In this document: piece by piece, positions 33,878 through 47,300 of the stretch
Layout of the letters: the number at the start of each line of letters is the position of its first letter
How positions within the stretch are numbered: position 1 is the first letter of the stretch
Assembly (NCBI GenBank): GCA_029204225.1
Contig: CM055113.1
Coordinates: 14,845,471-14,909,470, forward strand
DNA length: 64,000 nucleotides
Direction: 5' to 3'
Source of the DNA: Diphasiastrum complanatum
Lineage: Eukaryota; Streptophyta; Lycopodiopsida; Lycopodiales; Lycopodiaceae
Program-made: the position numbers and the translations under genes
Notes under the pieces: model-generated
Databases searched by the model: none
Told to the model about the DNA's origin: nothing
The model's input: only the letters and a program-made list of their open reading frames with translations

Positions 33878-34445
33878 TGTTAAGATTGAGAGCAATGATT
33901 TGCTAAAAGTAAAGTGTTGTGGAAATATAAGGGAAGCTCCCTAAGATCCTGCTTACAAGATAACACACAATGGAAAACACACTGTGGAGCAACCACCCAA
34001 CCAAGTAGAAACAACCAATCAACTCTAAAAGCTTCACCCCCAAGCCAAGGAACAAGAAGCATGAAGGTAGAGTGAAACCCTGGCAATAAATCCATGATCA
34101 CAATGAGGAGTAGGGCGAGTTTGGACCCATTATATAGAGCCAAAAGCAACCTGGGCACATAGCCATGCATAGCCCTAAGTTCCCTATACATAGATTCACC
34201 TAGAATAGAGTCCTAAGCATGGACCTGTTATTCATAGAATTGTTATTGATAACTCTACACATGCATACACTGTCTCATACCTTGTCTAAACTCCATTTAG
34301 TGTGTTCTGGGCCTCACAAGGAAATTAGTTACTTTCGGGTCACATTCAGTATGACGTGGCATAACTAACAGCTTGATTTACTGGAGTATCTTGTATCCAA
34401 GACTAGGAGTATACTGAATCCTACTTACTGGTCATGGACATAACA
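33878..34445 (-). repeat. LTR (solo-type), minus strand
   Basis: On the minus strand it starts TGTTATGTCCATG and ends CTTAACA. It has a TATA-like CTCTATATAATGG near 34130-34142. The start, the phrase TTAGTTATGCCACGTCAT and the phrase TTGGTTGGGTGGTT recur in the plus-strand LTR at 61326-61813. Flanking 5-mers do not match and no PBS or PPT adjoins it. Confidence 0.5.
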
Positions 34446-35265
34446 GGAAATACACACAATTATACACTAGAGCATAATAGTTTAGCTTATTTATCAATCC
34501 CTACAAGCTTTCTTGTTGGGTGTGCCAAGGTGGGAATGTGTCAACCCAGTCTAGTAGCTTTTTAGACGACTCCCTTAAGGGTCTCCGGAACAATATAAGT
34601 AGTCTCAAGCATCTTTGTAGGAGATGCTTAGCAATGATCTTTTGTAGGAAGAACTGCACACGAGTATGTGGATAGATTTTTGAAAGATTGACTTCACTCA
34701 CAAGAAGTGTCAACTGTAACCTTCTCACTTAAAGAAGACTATCTGCTCATCAATTTCCTTTCTACTTTTGTTATCATGTGATCTTGTTCTTAACATGACA
34801 TTTAACAGAAACTTTGTAGGGCGAGGCCTTTCTAAGTTGTGATAGTGTTGTCCTTGAAAACAGTCTGCAGTTCTTTTGTATTTTTTTCCATACTTACTTA
34901 CTAGAAGCTCTAAGCATTCATCTTTACATATGTCAGTGCCTAGTTTTGGCAGAAACTAAAAGACTTTTGAAAGTTGGGAGGCAAATGATGTCGAGGCACA
35001 AAAAAATTACCACACTGTTTCAAAAGTGAACATATGTACAAATGCATCAGCTCTTGAAAAAAAGTCCTCATAGACCAGCTGGATGGTCAAACCATTTTCA
35101 GACTAAAAATGAGGAGAAAATGTTATTGTAGAGATAAATGGAAAGGGATCACTTAGGTGATATGATAACAGTAATACTGATCATACATTGATTTATAATG
35201 ATAGCGATAGCCCAGTGCCTATATGGTACAACTTACAGCAATTTTTTTGAAATATAAGCAATTGA
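34446..35265. other. Downstream region of the large host gene
   Basis: No coding frame of interest. It directly follows, in minus direction, the host gene's stop codon at 35266, so its right part is presumably the 3' untranslated region. A polyadenylation site was not identified with confidence. Confidence 0.4.
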
Positions 35266-35358
35266 TTAGGTCATAAGGTGTTCAAAGACACTATCCACAC
35301 TTCCATCATACTGTGCAAGAAGCTGTATTGCATCAGCTCTCGACAAAGCTAGCCATTC
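35266..35358 (-). CDS. LisH/CTLH gene, last exon
   Basis: The acceptor TGCGTGCAG ends at 35359. The 31 codons begin EWLALSRADAIQLLAQYDG and end HLMT and TAA. The sequence resembles a UBA-type three-helix end (SRADAIQLL then a Gly turn, then DSVFEHL). It joins in phase 0 to the exon ending at 36387. Confidence 0.85.
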   Translation of the reverse strand, partial: EWLALSRADAIQLLAQYDGSVDSVFEHLMT

Positions 35359-38300
35359 CTGCACGCAATCACTCAGTCACAAAACAGGGGAATAAGAACA
35401 TTTCCTCCAGTGCCATCCTGTGACATAACCACTACTTACCAACCCTTTTTTGCACAATATGCCAACAAAAAAATTTCATCATAAGCTTGTTGAGGAAAAA
35501 ATTCTTAAAGACGATAAGTTTCCTCTACAATGCATGCTGTATACTGGACAATTATACTCGCCAAAAGCCGAGGAAAATGCTATTATAACATGCTTTTTGG
35601 TACTATCAGCCCATGGGGTCACACAGCATTGAAACTGGGTGGGCAAGCCCAAGCAGAACTCAGCAACTCACCAAATTTGGGAAGATCTTATTAGAAAATG
35701 AAGAAAGTTCAAGGCAACCTGATGATAGTATCTATGATCTAGAGGAGTATTTAACATGTGATAGATGTGAAGATGAATAAAGACATGTAGGTTTCAGAGA
35801 TTGGTGGTGGAAGTCATGAACATGAATATTACTAAGGAAATAAGAAAAATTCGACATTTAGGTTATCAACTAGTTTATGTGCCTCTTATCCAACACCCAG
35901 GCAAGGGAAGTGTGAGACCAGAAGTTGACACAGTAACGAGGACACTTAACACATAAGCCTTGCTCATGTTGTATAGGAGGTGAACTGGTCAGAGTCGCAT
36001 ACCCATTCCAACAATTTCCAGCAGGCAGCAACTTGAAACAGTGAAGATCAAAGTAGGAGTTGTTAGCGCTCATAGACTTTATTGCTAATACGTTCCCTAT
36101 GTAGCCTTGCATTTCTTAGACATTATGTTTCATTAAGTAATTCTTCTTTCTCAAATGAGCTCAGAGTTCAGTAGTCATTTACATTACTACTGGTAAAAGC
36201 AATCAATACATAGAACATTAAACTGTAGCAAATATGAAGATAACAACGGAAAATGTCAGTAAAACATCAACGCATTCTAGAAAATCAGGCCTACCAATAC
36301 CCCCATTCCAAGCGACTCATGCAGACCTGACAAAGAGTGACATCAACTACATCCTAGAATAACTACGGATTAAAACAAGGACTTACTGAAATTGTTAAAA
36401 TAGAAGCTTCATCGAGCATAGCTTGTTCATGTGAAGAATTTGACTGCTGGGTTATGCTCCCTTCACTTGGTCTCGAACTAACAGGGGTCCCAGCAATTCG
36501 AGAACATGAGACAGCACCCACATCACTTCTCTCTCTGTGAGAAGTCATGGATGTGAACGCCTCAATCTCTTTGAGTGCATTGATTTTCAATAGGTCCCCA
36601 AAAGGATCTGAACACCGTTGCAGCTTGAACCACTCCGTATGCATATATAGAGTTACCCTCACAATTTTGATTAACTTTGGTTCAATTATCCCCAACTGAG
36701 AGTTGAGAGCTACCTGTATTCATCACATCCAAATAAGTGCTGATTCTGACAGCATAGTAGATAGGCCAAAAAAAAAGGTGGCTATATATCAGGACAATAC
36801 AGATGGAAGAATAGCTCGGCTCACAGTAATAATAAGTACGAAAATTTTCTGGCTGGAGCCGTATTGAGGTTGCCAGCATAACTGCAACTACAAGCATCAA
36901 AGCCTCCTTAAAGAAGATGAAGATCGCCAAAGCAATCTGTTGTTTTAACACCACCCAATCTCTATTGCATCTAGTCATGGATAACTACAAATAAGTGGTC
37001 AAGGCCATATCATGAATTTAAGGTTCTAATAACAATGTCTCACGCCTCCCAAGAAAATCAAATACTTGATTTGGAAATAATTTTGACTATCGTGGCAGGA
37101 ATGAATACACGTGCCAAAACAAGACTACTGTTCACAAAGACCTCAATACATTGCATGCTCGGATACTCTATCATGAGGATCTTCAATCCTATCTGTGCAT
37201 GTAGAACGAAACTTGAGAATCTCTGATCTTAAAAAACATTGGTATATCATCGTTGTTAAAATATCTCATTCCAAGTCCAGTAACTCGCTGAATAGATAAG
37301 AGCAAGGTAGAAGAAAATCTAATCTTTGTATCTATTTGAAAGAACTGATTCCTTAAACCTCAAAGATAGAAGAACATCACATACAAAAAAATTTGTATAG
37401 AATGCAAAAGATTCACGCAAATAGAGGGGATAACATAAATCACACATATGGCATCACATGAGGGACAATCCAGTATGATGTTTTGATCACATCAATATCT
37501 CCTACAAAGACAGTAAGACACTAGTAAACAAACATTGTGCAGGTCCCACAAAGAAACACTGCTAAGAAAGTCTCACAGAGACACTTATAAGCATTAAGTA
37601 TCATAAGCTATAGAATGACCGGTACAGAACGATTTCTACTTATTTGGAGGCCCTTAAGAAAACCTTCCAGGAATCTACTGTTAAGATGAGGGAAAAGATT
37701 CTCCAATTTCATCTAAAGCATGTGAGTTGCTATTATCGATTTAATGTACTCAAGGCTTAAAAAAAATTAATAGGGCCATTGATAAATTACCAACATTGAG
37801 CTACTATGGACATACATGTCCATCACTTGCTCTACCGCTGATGCATCAATACAATGGCTACATTTTGCAAGAAGGGGAGAGCAACCAATTCAGGCTCCGA
37901 ACAACCATTGCAAGACAGCAGGGGTGTCGAAGAACCAAAGTTAGAGTTGCATGCAAGTGGTTCTTCTGCGCAAGAGCCATTCCTTTTAATGTTATTAAGA
38001 GCAAATATTGTCCAAAAATTATTACTGCTGGAAGAGAGGTCAGGCCTACTTACAAGCCTGTATCTTACAAGACTTTGAGAGTGGTTAACTTGAGAGAGGT
38101 GCCCTTGGGAAAGAGTTGCTAGTAATATTTGAGAAATGGATCAAATATGGGTGTACTATTGTATGTGACAGTTGTTCAAACACTCGAAGCATGCCTTTAA
38201 ATAATCTTCTTAGCCACTATAATCTATGGTTCTATTTTCGTAAGTGGTTTGACCAAGGCAAGTGAGTATATTTATCGACATGTGAGAGTAGCATAAGCTC

Positions 38301-41300
38301 ACCTTTCACTATCCTAAGTTCTACACCCAACAATCCGACAAAGGGACAAAAAGGAGTGTAATGATCCCTAACCTTGGTAGTGTTGTAGCATGTAGGAAGG
38401 AGGGGAATTGAATGGACATTAAAGGCATCAGAGCGAACTTGGGAGGGGGGGGGGGGGGGGGGGATTAAGAAGGTGAGGATGAAAGGGCAGCAGTGAGAAC
38501 TTGTTGCTCTGCAGTAACATATGTGGTTTGCCAATGGGAGTGGAGGGAGGCGGGGGTGGGTGAGAGGGCTTTCCTATACAGGGCCATGGCCACCAAGGGA
38601 CAAAGAAAGAAAGAAAGCTCTACCAACCGAAAGGCATATAAGATGAGAAAAAGTACATGTCAAGTATGTGGTATCACTAGGAGCATATGAAACGTCTCCA
38701 AAACAGTAATGAAAGAAGCAAACATACATATCTAAGTACTATAAGCAAATCTGAATTGAGTGAGATATGCCAAAATAAAACTGCTATGAAATATGAAAAG
38801 AAAATATAGCATTATCGTCATGTCCTGCTAATGTTGTAGAAGGATGTGATGCAAGCAGCAGCATAAGGTACTAGTAGCGTTGACGTCGCCTAGGAGGATG
38901 AGAGCTGTGTCCCCTCATGATAGGTCGGATAACTCTCAAGTAAAACATGGCTTTGAGGGATACGATGTCTTCGATCATTATGAATAGGTCTGTAATCATC
39001 ATCGTCATCATCAAACTCTAGACCCCGACGTGATCTTCTCTAAAAGAAGAAAGAGGTAATATGTAGCTAAGAGCTAGAATGGCTTTGCTGAGGTGTCTTA
39101 CACAGATTTCGTCGCAGTAAAAACATCTATCGTACAATAACTGTAACACATCGGGGATCCTCATTAGAAATCAAACTATGTCTATAGGCCCTCTCTAGTC
39201 GGGGAGACTAGCACCACAGTATTGGAGTAAAGAAGAATGGCAATCAAAATATTACCTAGTTTGCAATCAGATCCACCACGCTGTGAGATGACCCTCTCTA
39301 CCTCATCAGTATATGATTTAAAGAGAATAGGTGAAAGGGAGCAGCACTGCTTCACATCAATTGTGCTCCCAATCTTCTCAAAAATACCGTTATGATGCCA
39401 AAAACAACCTTGAACTCTCTCATAAAGTACCATCACAACCAAGAAAATGTTCGTGGAGAAACCAAGATCACGAAGTCTCTGAATGAGCAAGATGATGTGG
39501 GATAGAGTCAAAGGCCTTCCTGAAGTCCACAAAATAGTAGTGAACCCACTCCTTCTTGTGCCTAGCCTCCTCAATGAGAGCCCGAAGAGTGAAAATATGG
39601 CCAATAGTAGGGTAGTGGGCTCTAAATCCTGCTTGGCCCAAAGCATATAATCTCCCTTGATGAAACTCAAGGAGAAGGATATTATTACTCTTTGAGAACA
39701 TTTCCTTCATGTTAGTTTATTAAAAATGAACAAAATATCCTTTTCCATTTTCAAATGTGATCAACCCAAGTTTAATCGCCTCAACATTGGGATATGATCA
39801 TAATAATATTTTCTCAATGTGGGATCTCCATTTCCCAAATGCAAAATTGATGGTTATTATTGAGGCATTTAGACTTAATAGTAAAGTGATTATGCAACGA
39901 CAAGCAATAATTTTCAAGTCAGAAGAACATGCACGGCAAAAACAAGAATTGAAGGGAATTGGATAAGTCATTCAAGATGGCATGGTGTCAAATAAGGAGA
40001 CAAAAGAGGATATTGCGATGATGCATCCTACCTATTTCATGCAGATTTGGGTTACCAAAAAGCAGTATGGTACTTTATCAACCTCTTCTTTGGCCATCAT
40101 CTTTAGTCTTACTAAAAAATAATCTACAGACTGAAGCTATCAAATGGTTTCAATTCAAAAATCTTTGGATCTGCAACAACACGACAAACAACTAGACGTT
40201 ACATCCTCAACCATGACCACTTAAACTAGAGCGTTCAAGCTTATCAAACAAGTGCCTTGATTTTTGAGGACAAAAATGTTTAAGCAAGGGCCGTGTCATG
40301 TACTTTCAGTACATAATATCCAATGTAAGCTTTGTTGGGACCAAAAGGAATTATTAGCCTTGAGAATAAGGGCCTTTAGACCCCTCAAAGTGTATGAGAT
40401 AAGGATAACTAAAGTAGACTTAATAAAGCTTAACAAGGCCTAACTATCCTTCAAGATAGTTATGTTTATCTAGGACCCGGCCTTGTCTATAAATAGGCAA
40501 GAGACATCAATGGAAGGATCTTTTGGCTCATTTGCAAAATTGAGAGAACTTGGAGCTCCATCTCTCTTCCTCGTTTGCGAATGTGAGTCTTCGGATTTGG
40601 ATCTTGCTAGGTCTCAAGTGCCCCATCACATAAATCCATGTACTCCCATCCTCCATAGTAGAATTAATCATCTTTTGCTCTTCATTTTGATATGAGCTTT
40701 GTGGTAGCTAATGGTTATTTGCTATCTTTGGTTCTCTTCAACATAGATGTGATGGTTTCCTCTATTTCTTTGCTCGCTTGGCTTGGATTGAGAGGTTTGG
40801 CACGTGACAAAAGACACTTCTACACCCCATCCCCATCTTTGTTCTCACCCTTGACACTAGATGGAGATCAAAATGATGAGAATGCATATTATGAGCAACA
40901 TGTCATGATATCAAAGACTTCATCGAACCTATTACCACAATCACACCTTCAGAGACCAATCACCACATACCAACTAAAAGTTGCAACAACAAACAGGACG
41001 ATGAAAAGCAAAGTATAATTTAGATGCCTTATATAACCATGCATCAGCACCCCTCCACGCTTGCTGGATATGATGCAAAAACTGCACAAAAAAGCCGCCT
41101 CCATCACGAAATTAGAAGTTGAAGCGGCAAATGAATAAGTGATGGAGACAGCAGGGAGCATGTTTGGAAAATGTGTCAAAAGCCTTACATGGAAAAACAT
41201 GATCACAATTATATGATGTATGGAGGGTGGCATTGCGAGACAGGGCAAGCAAGCATAACAAGTCTCTGTCTTTCTATGCTAACACAATTCCAATCAACGA

Positions 41301-44300
41301 GATGAACAGAGACTACTTCATTGAAACATTCGAAGCAAGGTAGCAAAATGAGTCCTTGCATGAGGACTTGTGAGCGATTAGAGAAAACTAGGTGAAGTAT
41401 GGCAGTAGAATTGTGTTTGATGGTTGGTCTAAAAATAGGAGGTGAGCAACCATTAACCTTCTTACAACTATAATCCATGGGGCCAAGATTAAAAATCATT
41501 TGGCCATTGTAAGCCAAGATTGGAAATTAAAGTTTTCTTCCAAAAACCCAATATGGAACCATACAATACAAGCACCAACTATTGAGGGATCTGCAACGTT
41601 TGAAAATGATACCACCATGTCTCCCTATCTGGAAGGTGCTTCAATACCAACTTAAAGCATCACGCATCTGACCATATCTCACGAAAAACTAAACAGTCAT
41701 GTTGCAATCTCCGGCCAAGATCATTATGTGAACATTGATATGTAGATCATGAGAAAATGCATCTTAAACCCTCCCTCAAGGGCACCTCCTACAAGGAACT
41801 CAAGGAACTAAAGCAATTGATTGTCAAATGACACAAGTTATCCCATCATTGTCTTCAGGAGCCACTTAGGGTTGGTATCCTACGAGATGGTCTCTAATCC
41901 TACCACATGTACAAATGCTTGCAAGTTATGTAACTAGTGTTGACATCACTCAATGTAATTAGCTACTGCTTTGGAGGCCTGAAATTAATTTTTGAGGGCC
42001 CAAGCACACAGAATATCAAAGACTGCCCTAATCATATCTTCATAACGTCACCAATTTGTGCAATGCTATCATTGATTCACCATAGGAATTTGGAATGTGT
42101 TATATGTGATTCCATAAATATTAGGACTAGGGGCATATGATTCACGCTGTATCTAATGCAAAGTCATCGTTTTCAGACATTGCAGTTATAATATCTTGGA
42201 TGAGTCATTATTGTTTTACTTTAACCTTTGAGCTCCTCAAAGTGACACTAATGGAAAGATGAAGGCTTCATCTTTGACCATTGTTGTTACATACCTATGT
42301 AACTAGCAGTACTTCAGACCCCTAATAGTCCATTTAGTGTTGGTTGGGGGCTAAATGGCAAGGTACCCTTAGGATTAAGGGTATGTGCCCTTGGATAAGG
42401 GCAGGCAAGTGACTATACCTTAGTTGGAGGTATGGAGTCACGTGACCTTTGGATAAGGGGTACCCTTACTATTAAGGGTAGGTACCTTAGATTAAGGTAC
42501 TAGTGTCCTTGGTTAAGGGCAAGTAGGTGTCTGCGGTATGGAACCTAAAGAGGTGTTAGAAAGTCATTGGATGACTATTTTTCTAAACCTTGGGCCTCAA
42601 CCTTGAACCATATTACTTAATTGGTCTAGGACCAAAGTATATATGCACAACTTGGGCAATGGGACCTAGTAGGAGGGCGCCCTTCTAAAGTGTCCATTGA
42701 GTTCCCAACTCCCACAAGAAAGGCATTCAAAGAGTCATAGGTTATGGAAGGAGTCTCTTGACCTTCCATAAGCCTATGAAGGCTCTTAGAGATTCTTTAA
42801 CTCCCCTAGGCTTCTCTCTCTCTCATTGGATGAGCATGGAACTCCATAGTGCATTGGAGGGGTCCATGGGCCATCTATATGAGGGTAGGTAGTAGGGCGC
42901 CCATTGGGAGGGGGAGATCTCTCTTGTTTGCTTTGCTTATGCTCTAGTGTTGCTACTAGTGTGTAGAGTGCTTTCTTGTGGTAGTATGCTTGAGGTTTGG
43001 ATCTTGCTTATGGTATGGGACATAAGTAGGGTTTGGATCTTGAGAATGCTATGGAGTATTGTTGTATGCTTGTGATTTGTTTATGGTTAGCAAGGGGGTG
43101 CTAGATAGGTCTTGCTTGGAGCTTGGATCTAGCTATGGTTGGGTGGTGAATACTTGAGGCCAGCTTGTTATCTATCTTTGTGTTTAAAGAGTAGGGACAC
43201 AGGTGGAGGAGAGATCCTTGGAGGCTTGCAGATCCTTACTTGTAGGTGGAGGCATCCTAGCTTGGAGTTGGGGAGCATCTTGAAGCTTGCAGGTTGCTTG
43301 GAGGACATTTGGAGGCTCTACCTTGGATTTGGAGGTCTTCCTCACCTCTACTTGTAAAAATTGTCAAAAAACCCATATCAATGGTTGATTTAACCACATT
43401 ATTACGATCTCTTACCTAAGGTTAAATAGGACGTATCACTTCAAACTTCAACTTTTCGCTAAAAATTAATGACAACCTTTTGCGCTTGCATATGTCATGA
43501 AGTATCACAAACGGGATAAAGCATTGTACAAATAAACTTTATGATAGAATGACCTTTTCAGATTGTATTGTTCCAGTTTCTATCAGAAAAAACATGAGCA
43601 AAAATGACCAAAAAACAATTATAATTCAACGTTATTCACGTACTGCACTAACCAAGCAACACAAGCCTTATTGAATCATATTCACACAGTAGCTCACTGC
43701 AAAATTCAATAGCAGATTTCATACATTAACATGTAAAGTTTAAAGAAATGGCATATTGAAAATGAGATCATATGCCTTCAAAAGGAGTGTTTTGCTACCT
43801 GCATTATTGTGTCATAAAACTATTTCCATGCAAGAAATGTCTAAGTTGCAGAAACATATGTGAATAACCTTTTTTGATTGAGCTGAGCCACCCAAAAGAT
43901 ATTTCACCAGCTTTGCAAACATTGCTCTCAACAAGAAGCAAACTCTATAAAGTTTTCATAGGATATTAAGAGGGATGGTTCACCTGGAGAGACGGCATTA
44001 GTGTAGGCAGAGTCTGCTTGGAAAAGAGCTCTTCTTTGGGATGAACCAGAGCCACTAGAGTCTCTTTTAAAGGCTGTATAAACTCAGAGAATCTTGCTGC
44101 CACAGGCCCCAGGTCATTCCTGGCAACTTGAATAGCGTATCTGAGGTCTCCCTTGTTGACCAATGTAAGGAACTCCAACTGAGAAAAGAAAAATTGTCAC
44201 AGGGGAAGCTGATGTGCAGAAACTTGTGTCAAACAATTCAGCCAAAGAGAACTACTTACCCTTATAACCTATCAATCATGGCTTTCCTACAATGACGGGT

Positions 44301-47300
44301 TTATTGAGCCATAATTACCACCTACTTTATAGACATCGGTCCTTACTACATCAGTAGGCCTAATAGTTTGTTGGCCATAATAAAACAAAGCATGTACTCA
44401 AAAATTGATTTGAAATCTTTTCCAGCTCAAAGCACGAGACCTGAGAGGCTTGAAAGGTGAAAAATACTCTTTCAAACTGGAGATATTAAGCATTCAAGTC
44501 ACAGCACTAGAAAGAACAAAATATGTATAATAGCTAGATGTTTTGAAAGCATAATCTGACACCGATATGCTTAAGGTGAAACAGAAAGGAACAAAATGAT
44601 AATTTTCCAACAGGAAATGATGAAATATGTAACCCACTTTGTTGATTCAATAAAGCAGGACAGCGAGAACCCAATAAGTTGTTACCAATGTTCTAACTGT
44701 CTGAGTTCCAAGTCTTTGAGATAACCATTTTGAAAACAAGCCATGAGGCTTCTGCTTTTGTTGGATTCCAGATGCTCATATTGATCAAGTTAAACAGTGC
44801 AGAAGCCTCAAGCTTAATTTCTATCTAAATTCCCTGGTAGGAACAGGGGTCAAAGTGAAGACATAAGATGATCAGAAATGACTTTACAATGTATCTGATG
44901 CACAGCTGTTGGAAAATGAACACATTTGAAATAGCATAGGTAAACCCAGAAAGATTGAAAGCTTATTGATTCATTCTCCTGAAGTGCAGGAGTTATGAGC
45001 AAAACAGCATAACATTTACAGAAAGAATACTGCAAATGGAAAGAACAATCTAATATACAATGATAACTAAGTAACAGTATCCACAACTCTACTGAATTAA
45101 TTAAGCTGAAGGTGATTGGAAGCAATAACAAATTGATCCCAAGCTGATTTCTGATCTAAGAATTTGTGTCCAGACTCCAAACTATCATTCAACTAGAAAG
45201 AAGGTGTGGAGCTCTATTATAAGGTGCCTCAGGGCCCAAACTGCAATTACAATCCATGCCTTACCAATGGGACCCAACAATATTCCATAATTGTCTCCAA
45301 CAGTTGCTGAACAGCAAATGAATGGCCAAGTGCAAAAGATATGGTCTGAAATCAAATAACAACATGAGGCCCAAGAAGGTGCCAATAATAAGCTTGCAGC
45401 TGTCCCTCAAACAGGAGTTTCCATTGCAATGTTGAAGCAGCAACATGATGATACCACAAAAGGCATATACTGAAAAAGAAGCCATCAAAATGTACAATTG
45501 GCTTGAAAGCTGAAACAAACACTGAACAGATAACGATCAGGGCCTGTAACTTTCTGCAAAACTAGTAGAATGAGAAAGAATTGAAAGAAGAAGAGAGAAG
45601 CAAGCGAAAAGAAGGATAGGAGACAATAAGAAGGCGATCTAAGTAGACAGAATAGAAAGGAGGAGAAAAAAATTCCCAATGTGCCTTCCAATCTGTATAC
45701 TCCTCTCTGTATACAGAGCTTCCTTTCACCAAAACGGCGTACAGCATCCATAAAAAGCAGTACTGCCAACTTTTAATGTGCAATTGATTTTGCGAGGCCA
45801 TTACTTAGGGAGCCATAAATGAGTTTTGGGCGAGCTATTATAATCCATAACTCTCCCATGCCCATAAATGATATTGCCCTCTATATCATAACAACTTCTA
45901 GAAAGTTTTCTTTCTTATCAGAAGTTATTTGATGCTGATTAAACAAAATTGTTGGTGGTGAACAGCATTCGATGACAATTTTGGTATCAGAGCATTAGAT
46001 CCTTTCCCCAATCAGATTTGGTGGTTTTTTTCTAGTTTTAGTAGAGTTTTTCTACTAGTTTCTTGATTTTTCAATTTCCAGAATGTTTTGGTTCAAGTTT
46101 TGACCAATTATTTCTCATTTTTTGTGATTTCTTGTTTTAGATCAATAGCTCTCTCTCTTAGCTTTTTAGAGGTACTGAGATTTCTTGATTTGAGCTATAA
46201 TGACCCAGATATGGCCATTTTAGTGATTTCCTTCCAATTTTAGTTAGCTATGTTTTCTGCAGTCTGTTTTCTCTATTTTGGCTGTACTTTTGGCCAAATT
46301 TCTTGACTGTAATTTTATAGGGTTGTAGATCTCTGTCTTAGCTTCAAACTGCACCAATTTTCGTCCAATTTGGTTAAGATTTGGCAACGTTATGAAGATT
46401 TTAGCAAAGTGGGTCCATTCTTAATTTTGTGGAGTTGGGAGAGAAGAACTTCAACTTCATTTTTTTGAAGTTTTAATTCTATTGCAAATTTTTTTCATCT
46501 TCTTCATTTTAGATTTTTATTTTTAAAACAAAAATTGCTCGCCTCCCAAACGCTCGCCTTCAGGATTTGATTTTTTTTATTATTATTTAAATATTTTAAT
46601 GTTTTTTTTTTATATTTTTTATATTTTACAAGAAAAAACATTCGCAACACGGGCAAACACTTAAAAGAAAAACCACTCGCCCAACCATTCGCCGGATGGC
46701 GGTGCCCTCGCAAATCCCTGCTCTTTGTTGACTATCCACCATGAACCCCCCCTCCCCCTTTCTCCCCATTGGTCAACTTTGGCCTCCCTCACGTCCGGCC
46801 TCCCGCACGTTGACTCCCCGGGTAAGGCCAAAGATATTGATAATCTAGAAGCTGAACTTTTGAAGCAAGCTGCTGACATTCTCTCACCCTTCCTCTCTCT
46901 CCTCTTTAACCTCTCTATCACATCTGGTTTCCCCTCCCCCTGGTCCACAAACCTTATCCATCCTATCCATAAAGGCGGTGATCCCAGGAAGGCCGACAAC
47001 TATCGTACCATCAGCCACCTCTTTGCCAAGGTTTATGGTTCTATTCTTCAGTCAGAGATCAGTACAGAGATGTATACCCGAGCACTGCATGCCATAGGTC
47101 AGGCAAGTTTCAGACCAGGATATACCACATCAATCATACTCTAAGATCCATCATTGAGGAGGCTAAGGCCAAGAGAGAGCGTGTTTACTGCTGCTTTGTG
47201 GATTTCCGCAAGGCCTTTGACTCTGTGCCTCGACATCTACTGATACAGAGACTTCGGGACCGTGGCCTCCAGGAGGATATCATACAGGCAGTTGTGGCAT

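Larger units (their letters stand above)
36714..43983 (-). other. Intron of the LisH/CTLH gene (7.3 kb) with TEs
   Basis: It runs from donor GTGAAC (43983 downward) to acceptor AATACAG at 36714. It contains a hAT/DUF659 fragment, a minus-strand LINE RT fragment, a 516-bp LTR, a hairpin array with LTR-like sequence and a 19-G run at 38445-38463. No alternative exon was recognised. Confidence 0.7.

Noticed and set aside
38445-38463. Poly-Pro minus-strand peptide over the G-run
   Set aside because: An artefact of the homopolymer.
45185-45801. Several hydrophobic minus-strand frames that look membrane-like
   Set aside because: The overlapping frames owe their Phe/Leu content to A-rich plus-strand sequence; no start context, splice sites or homology.
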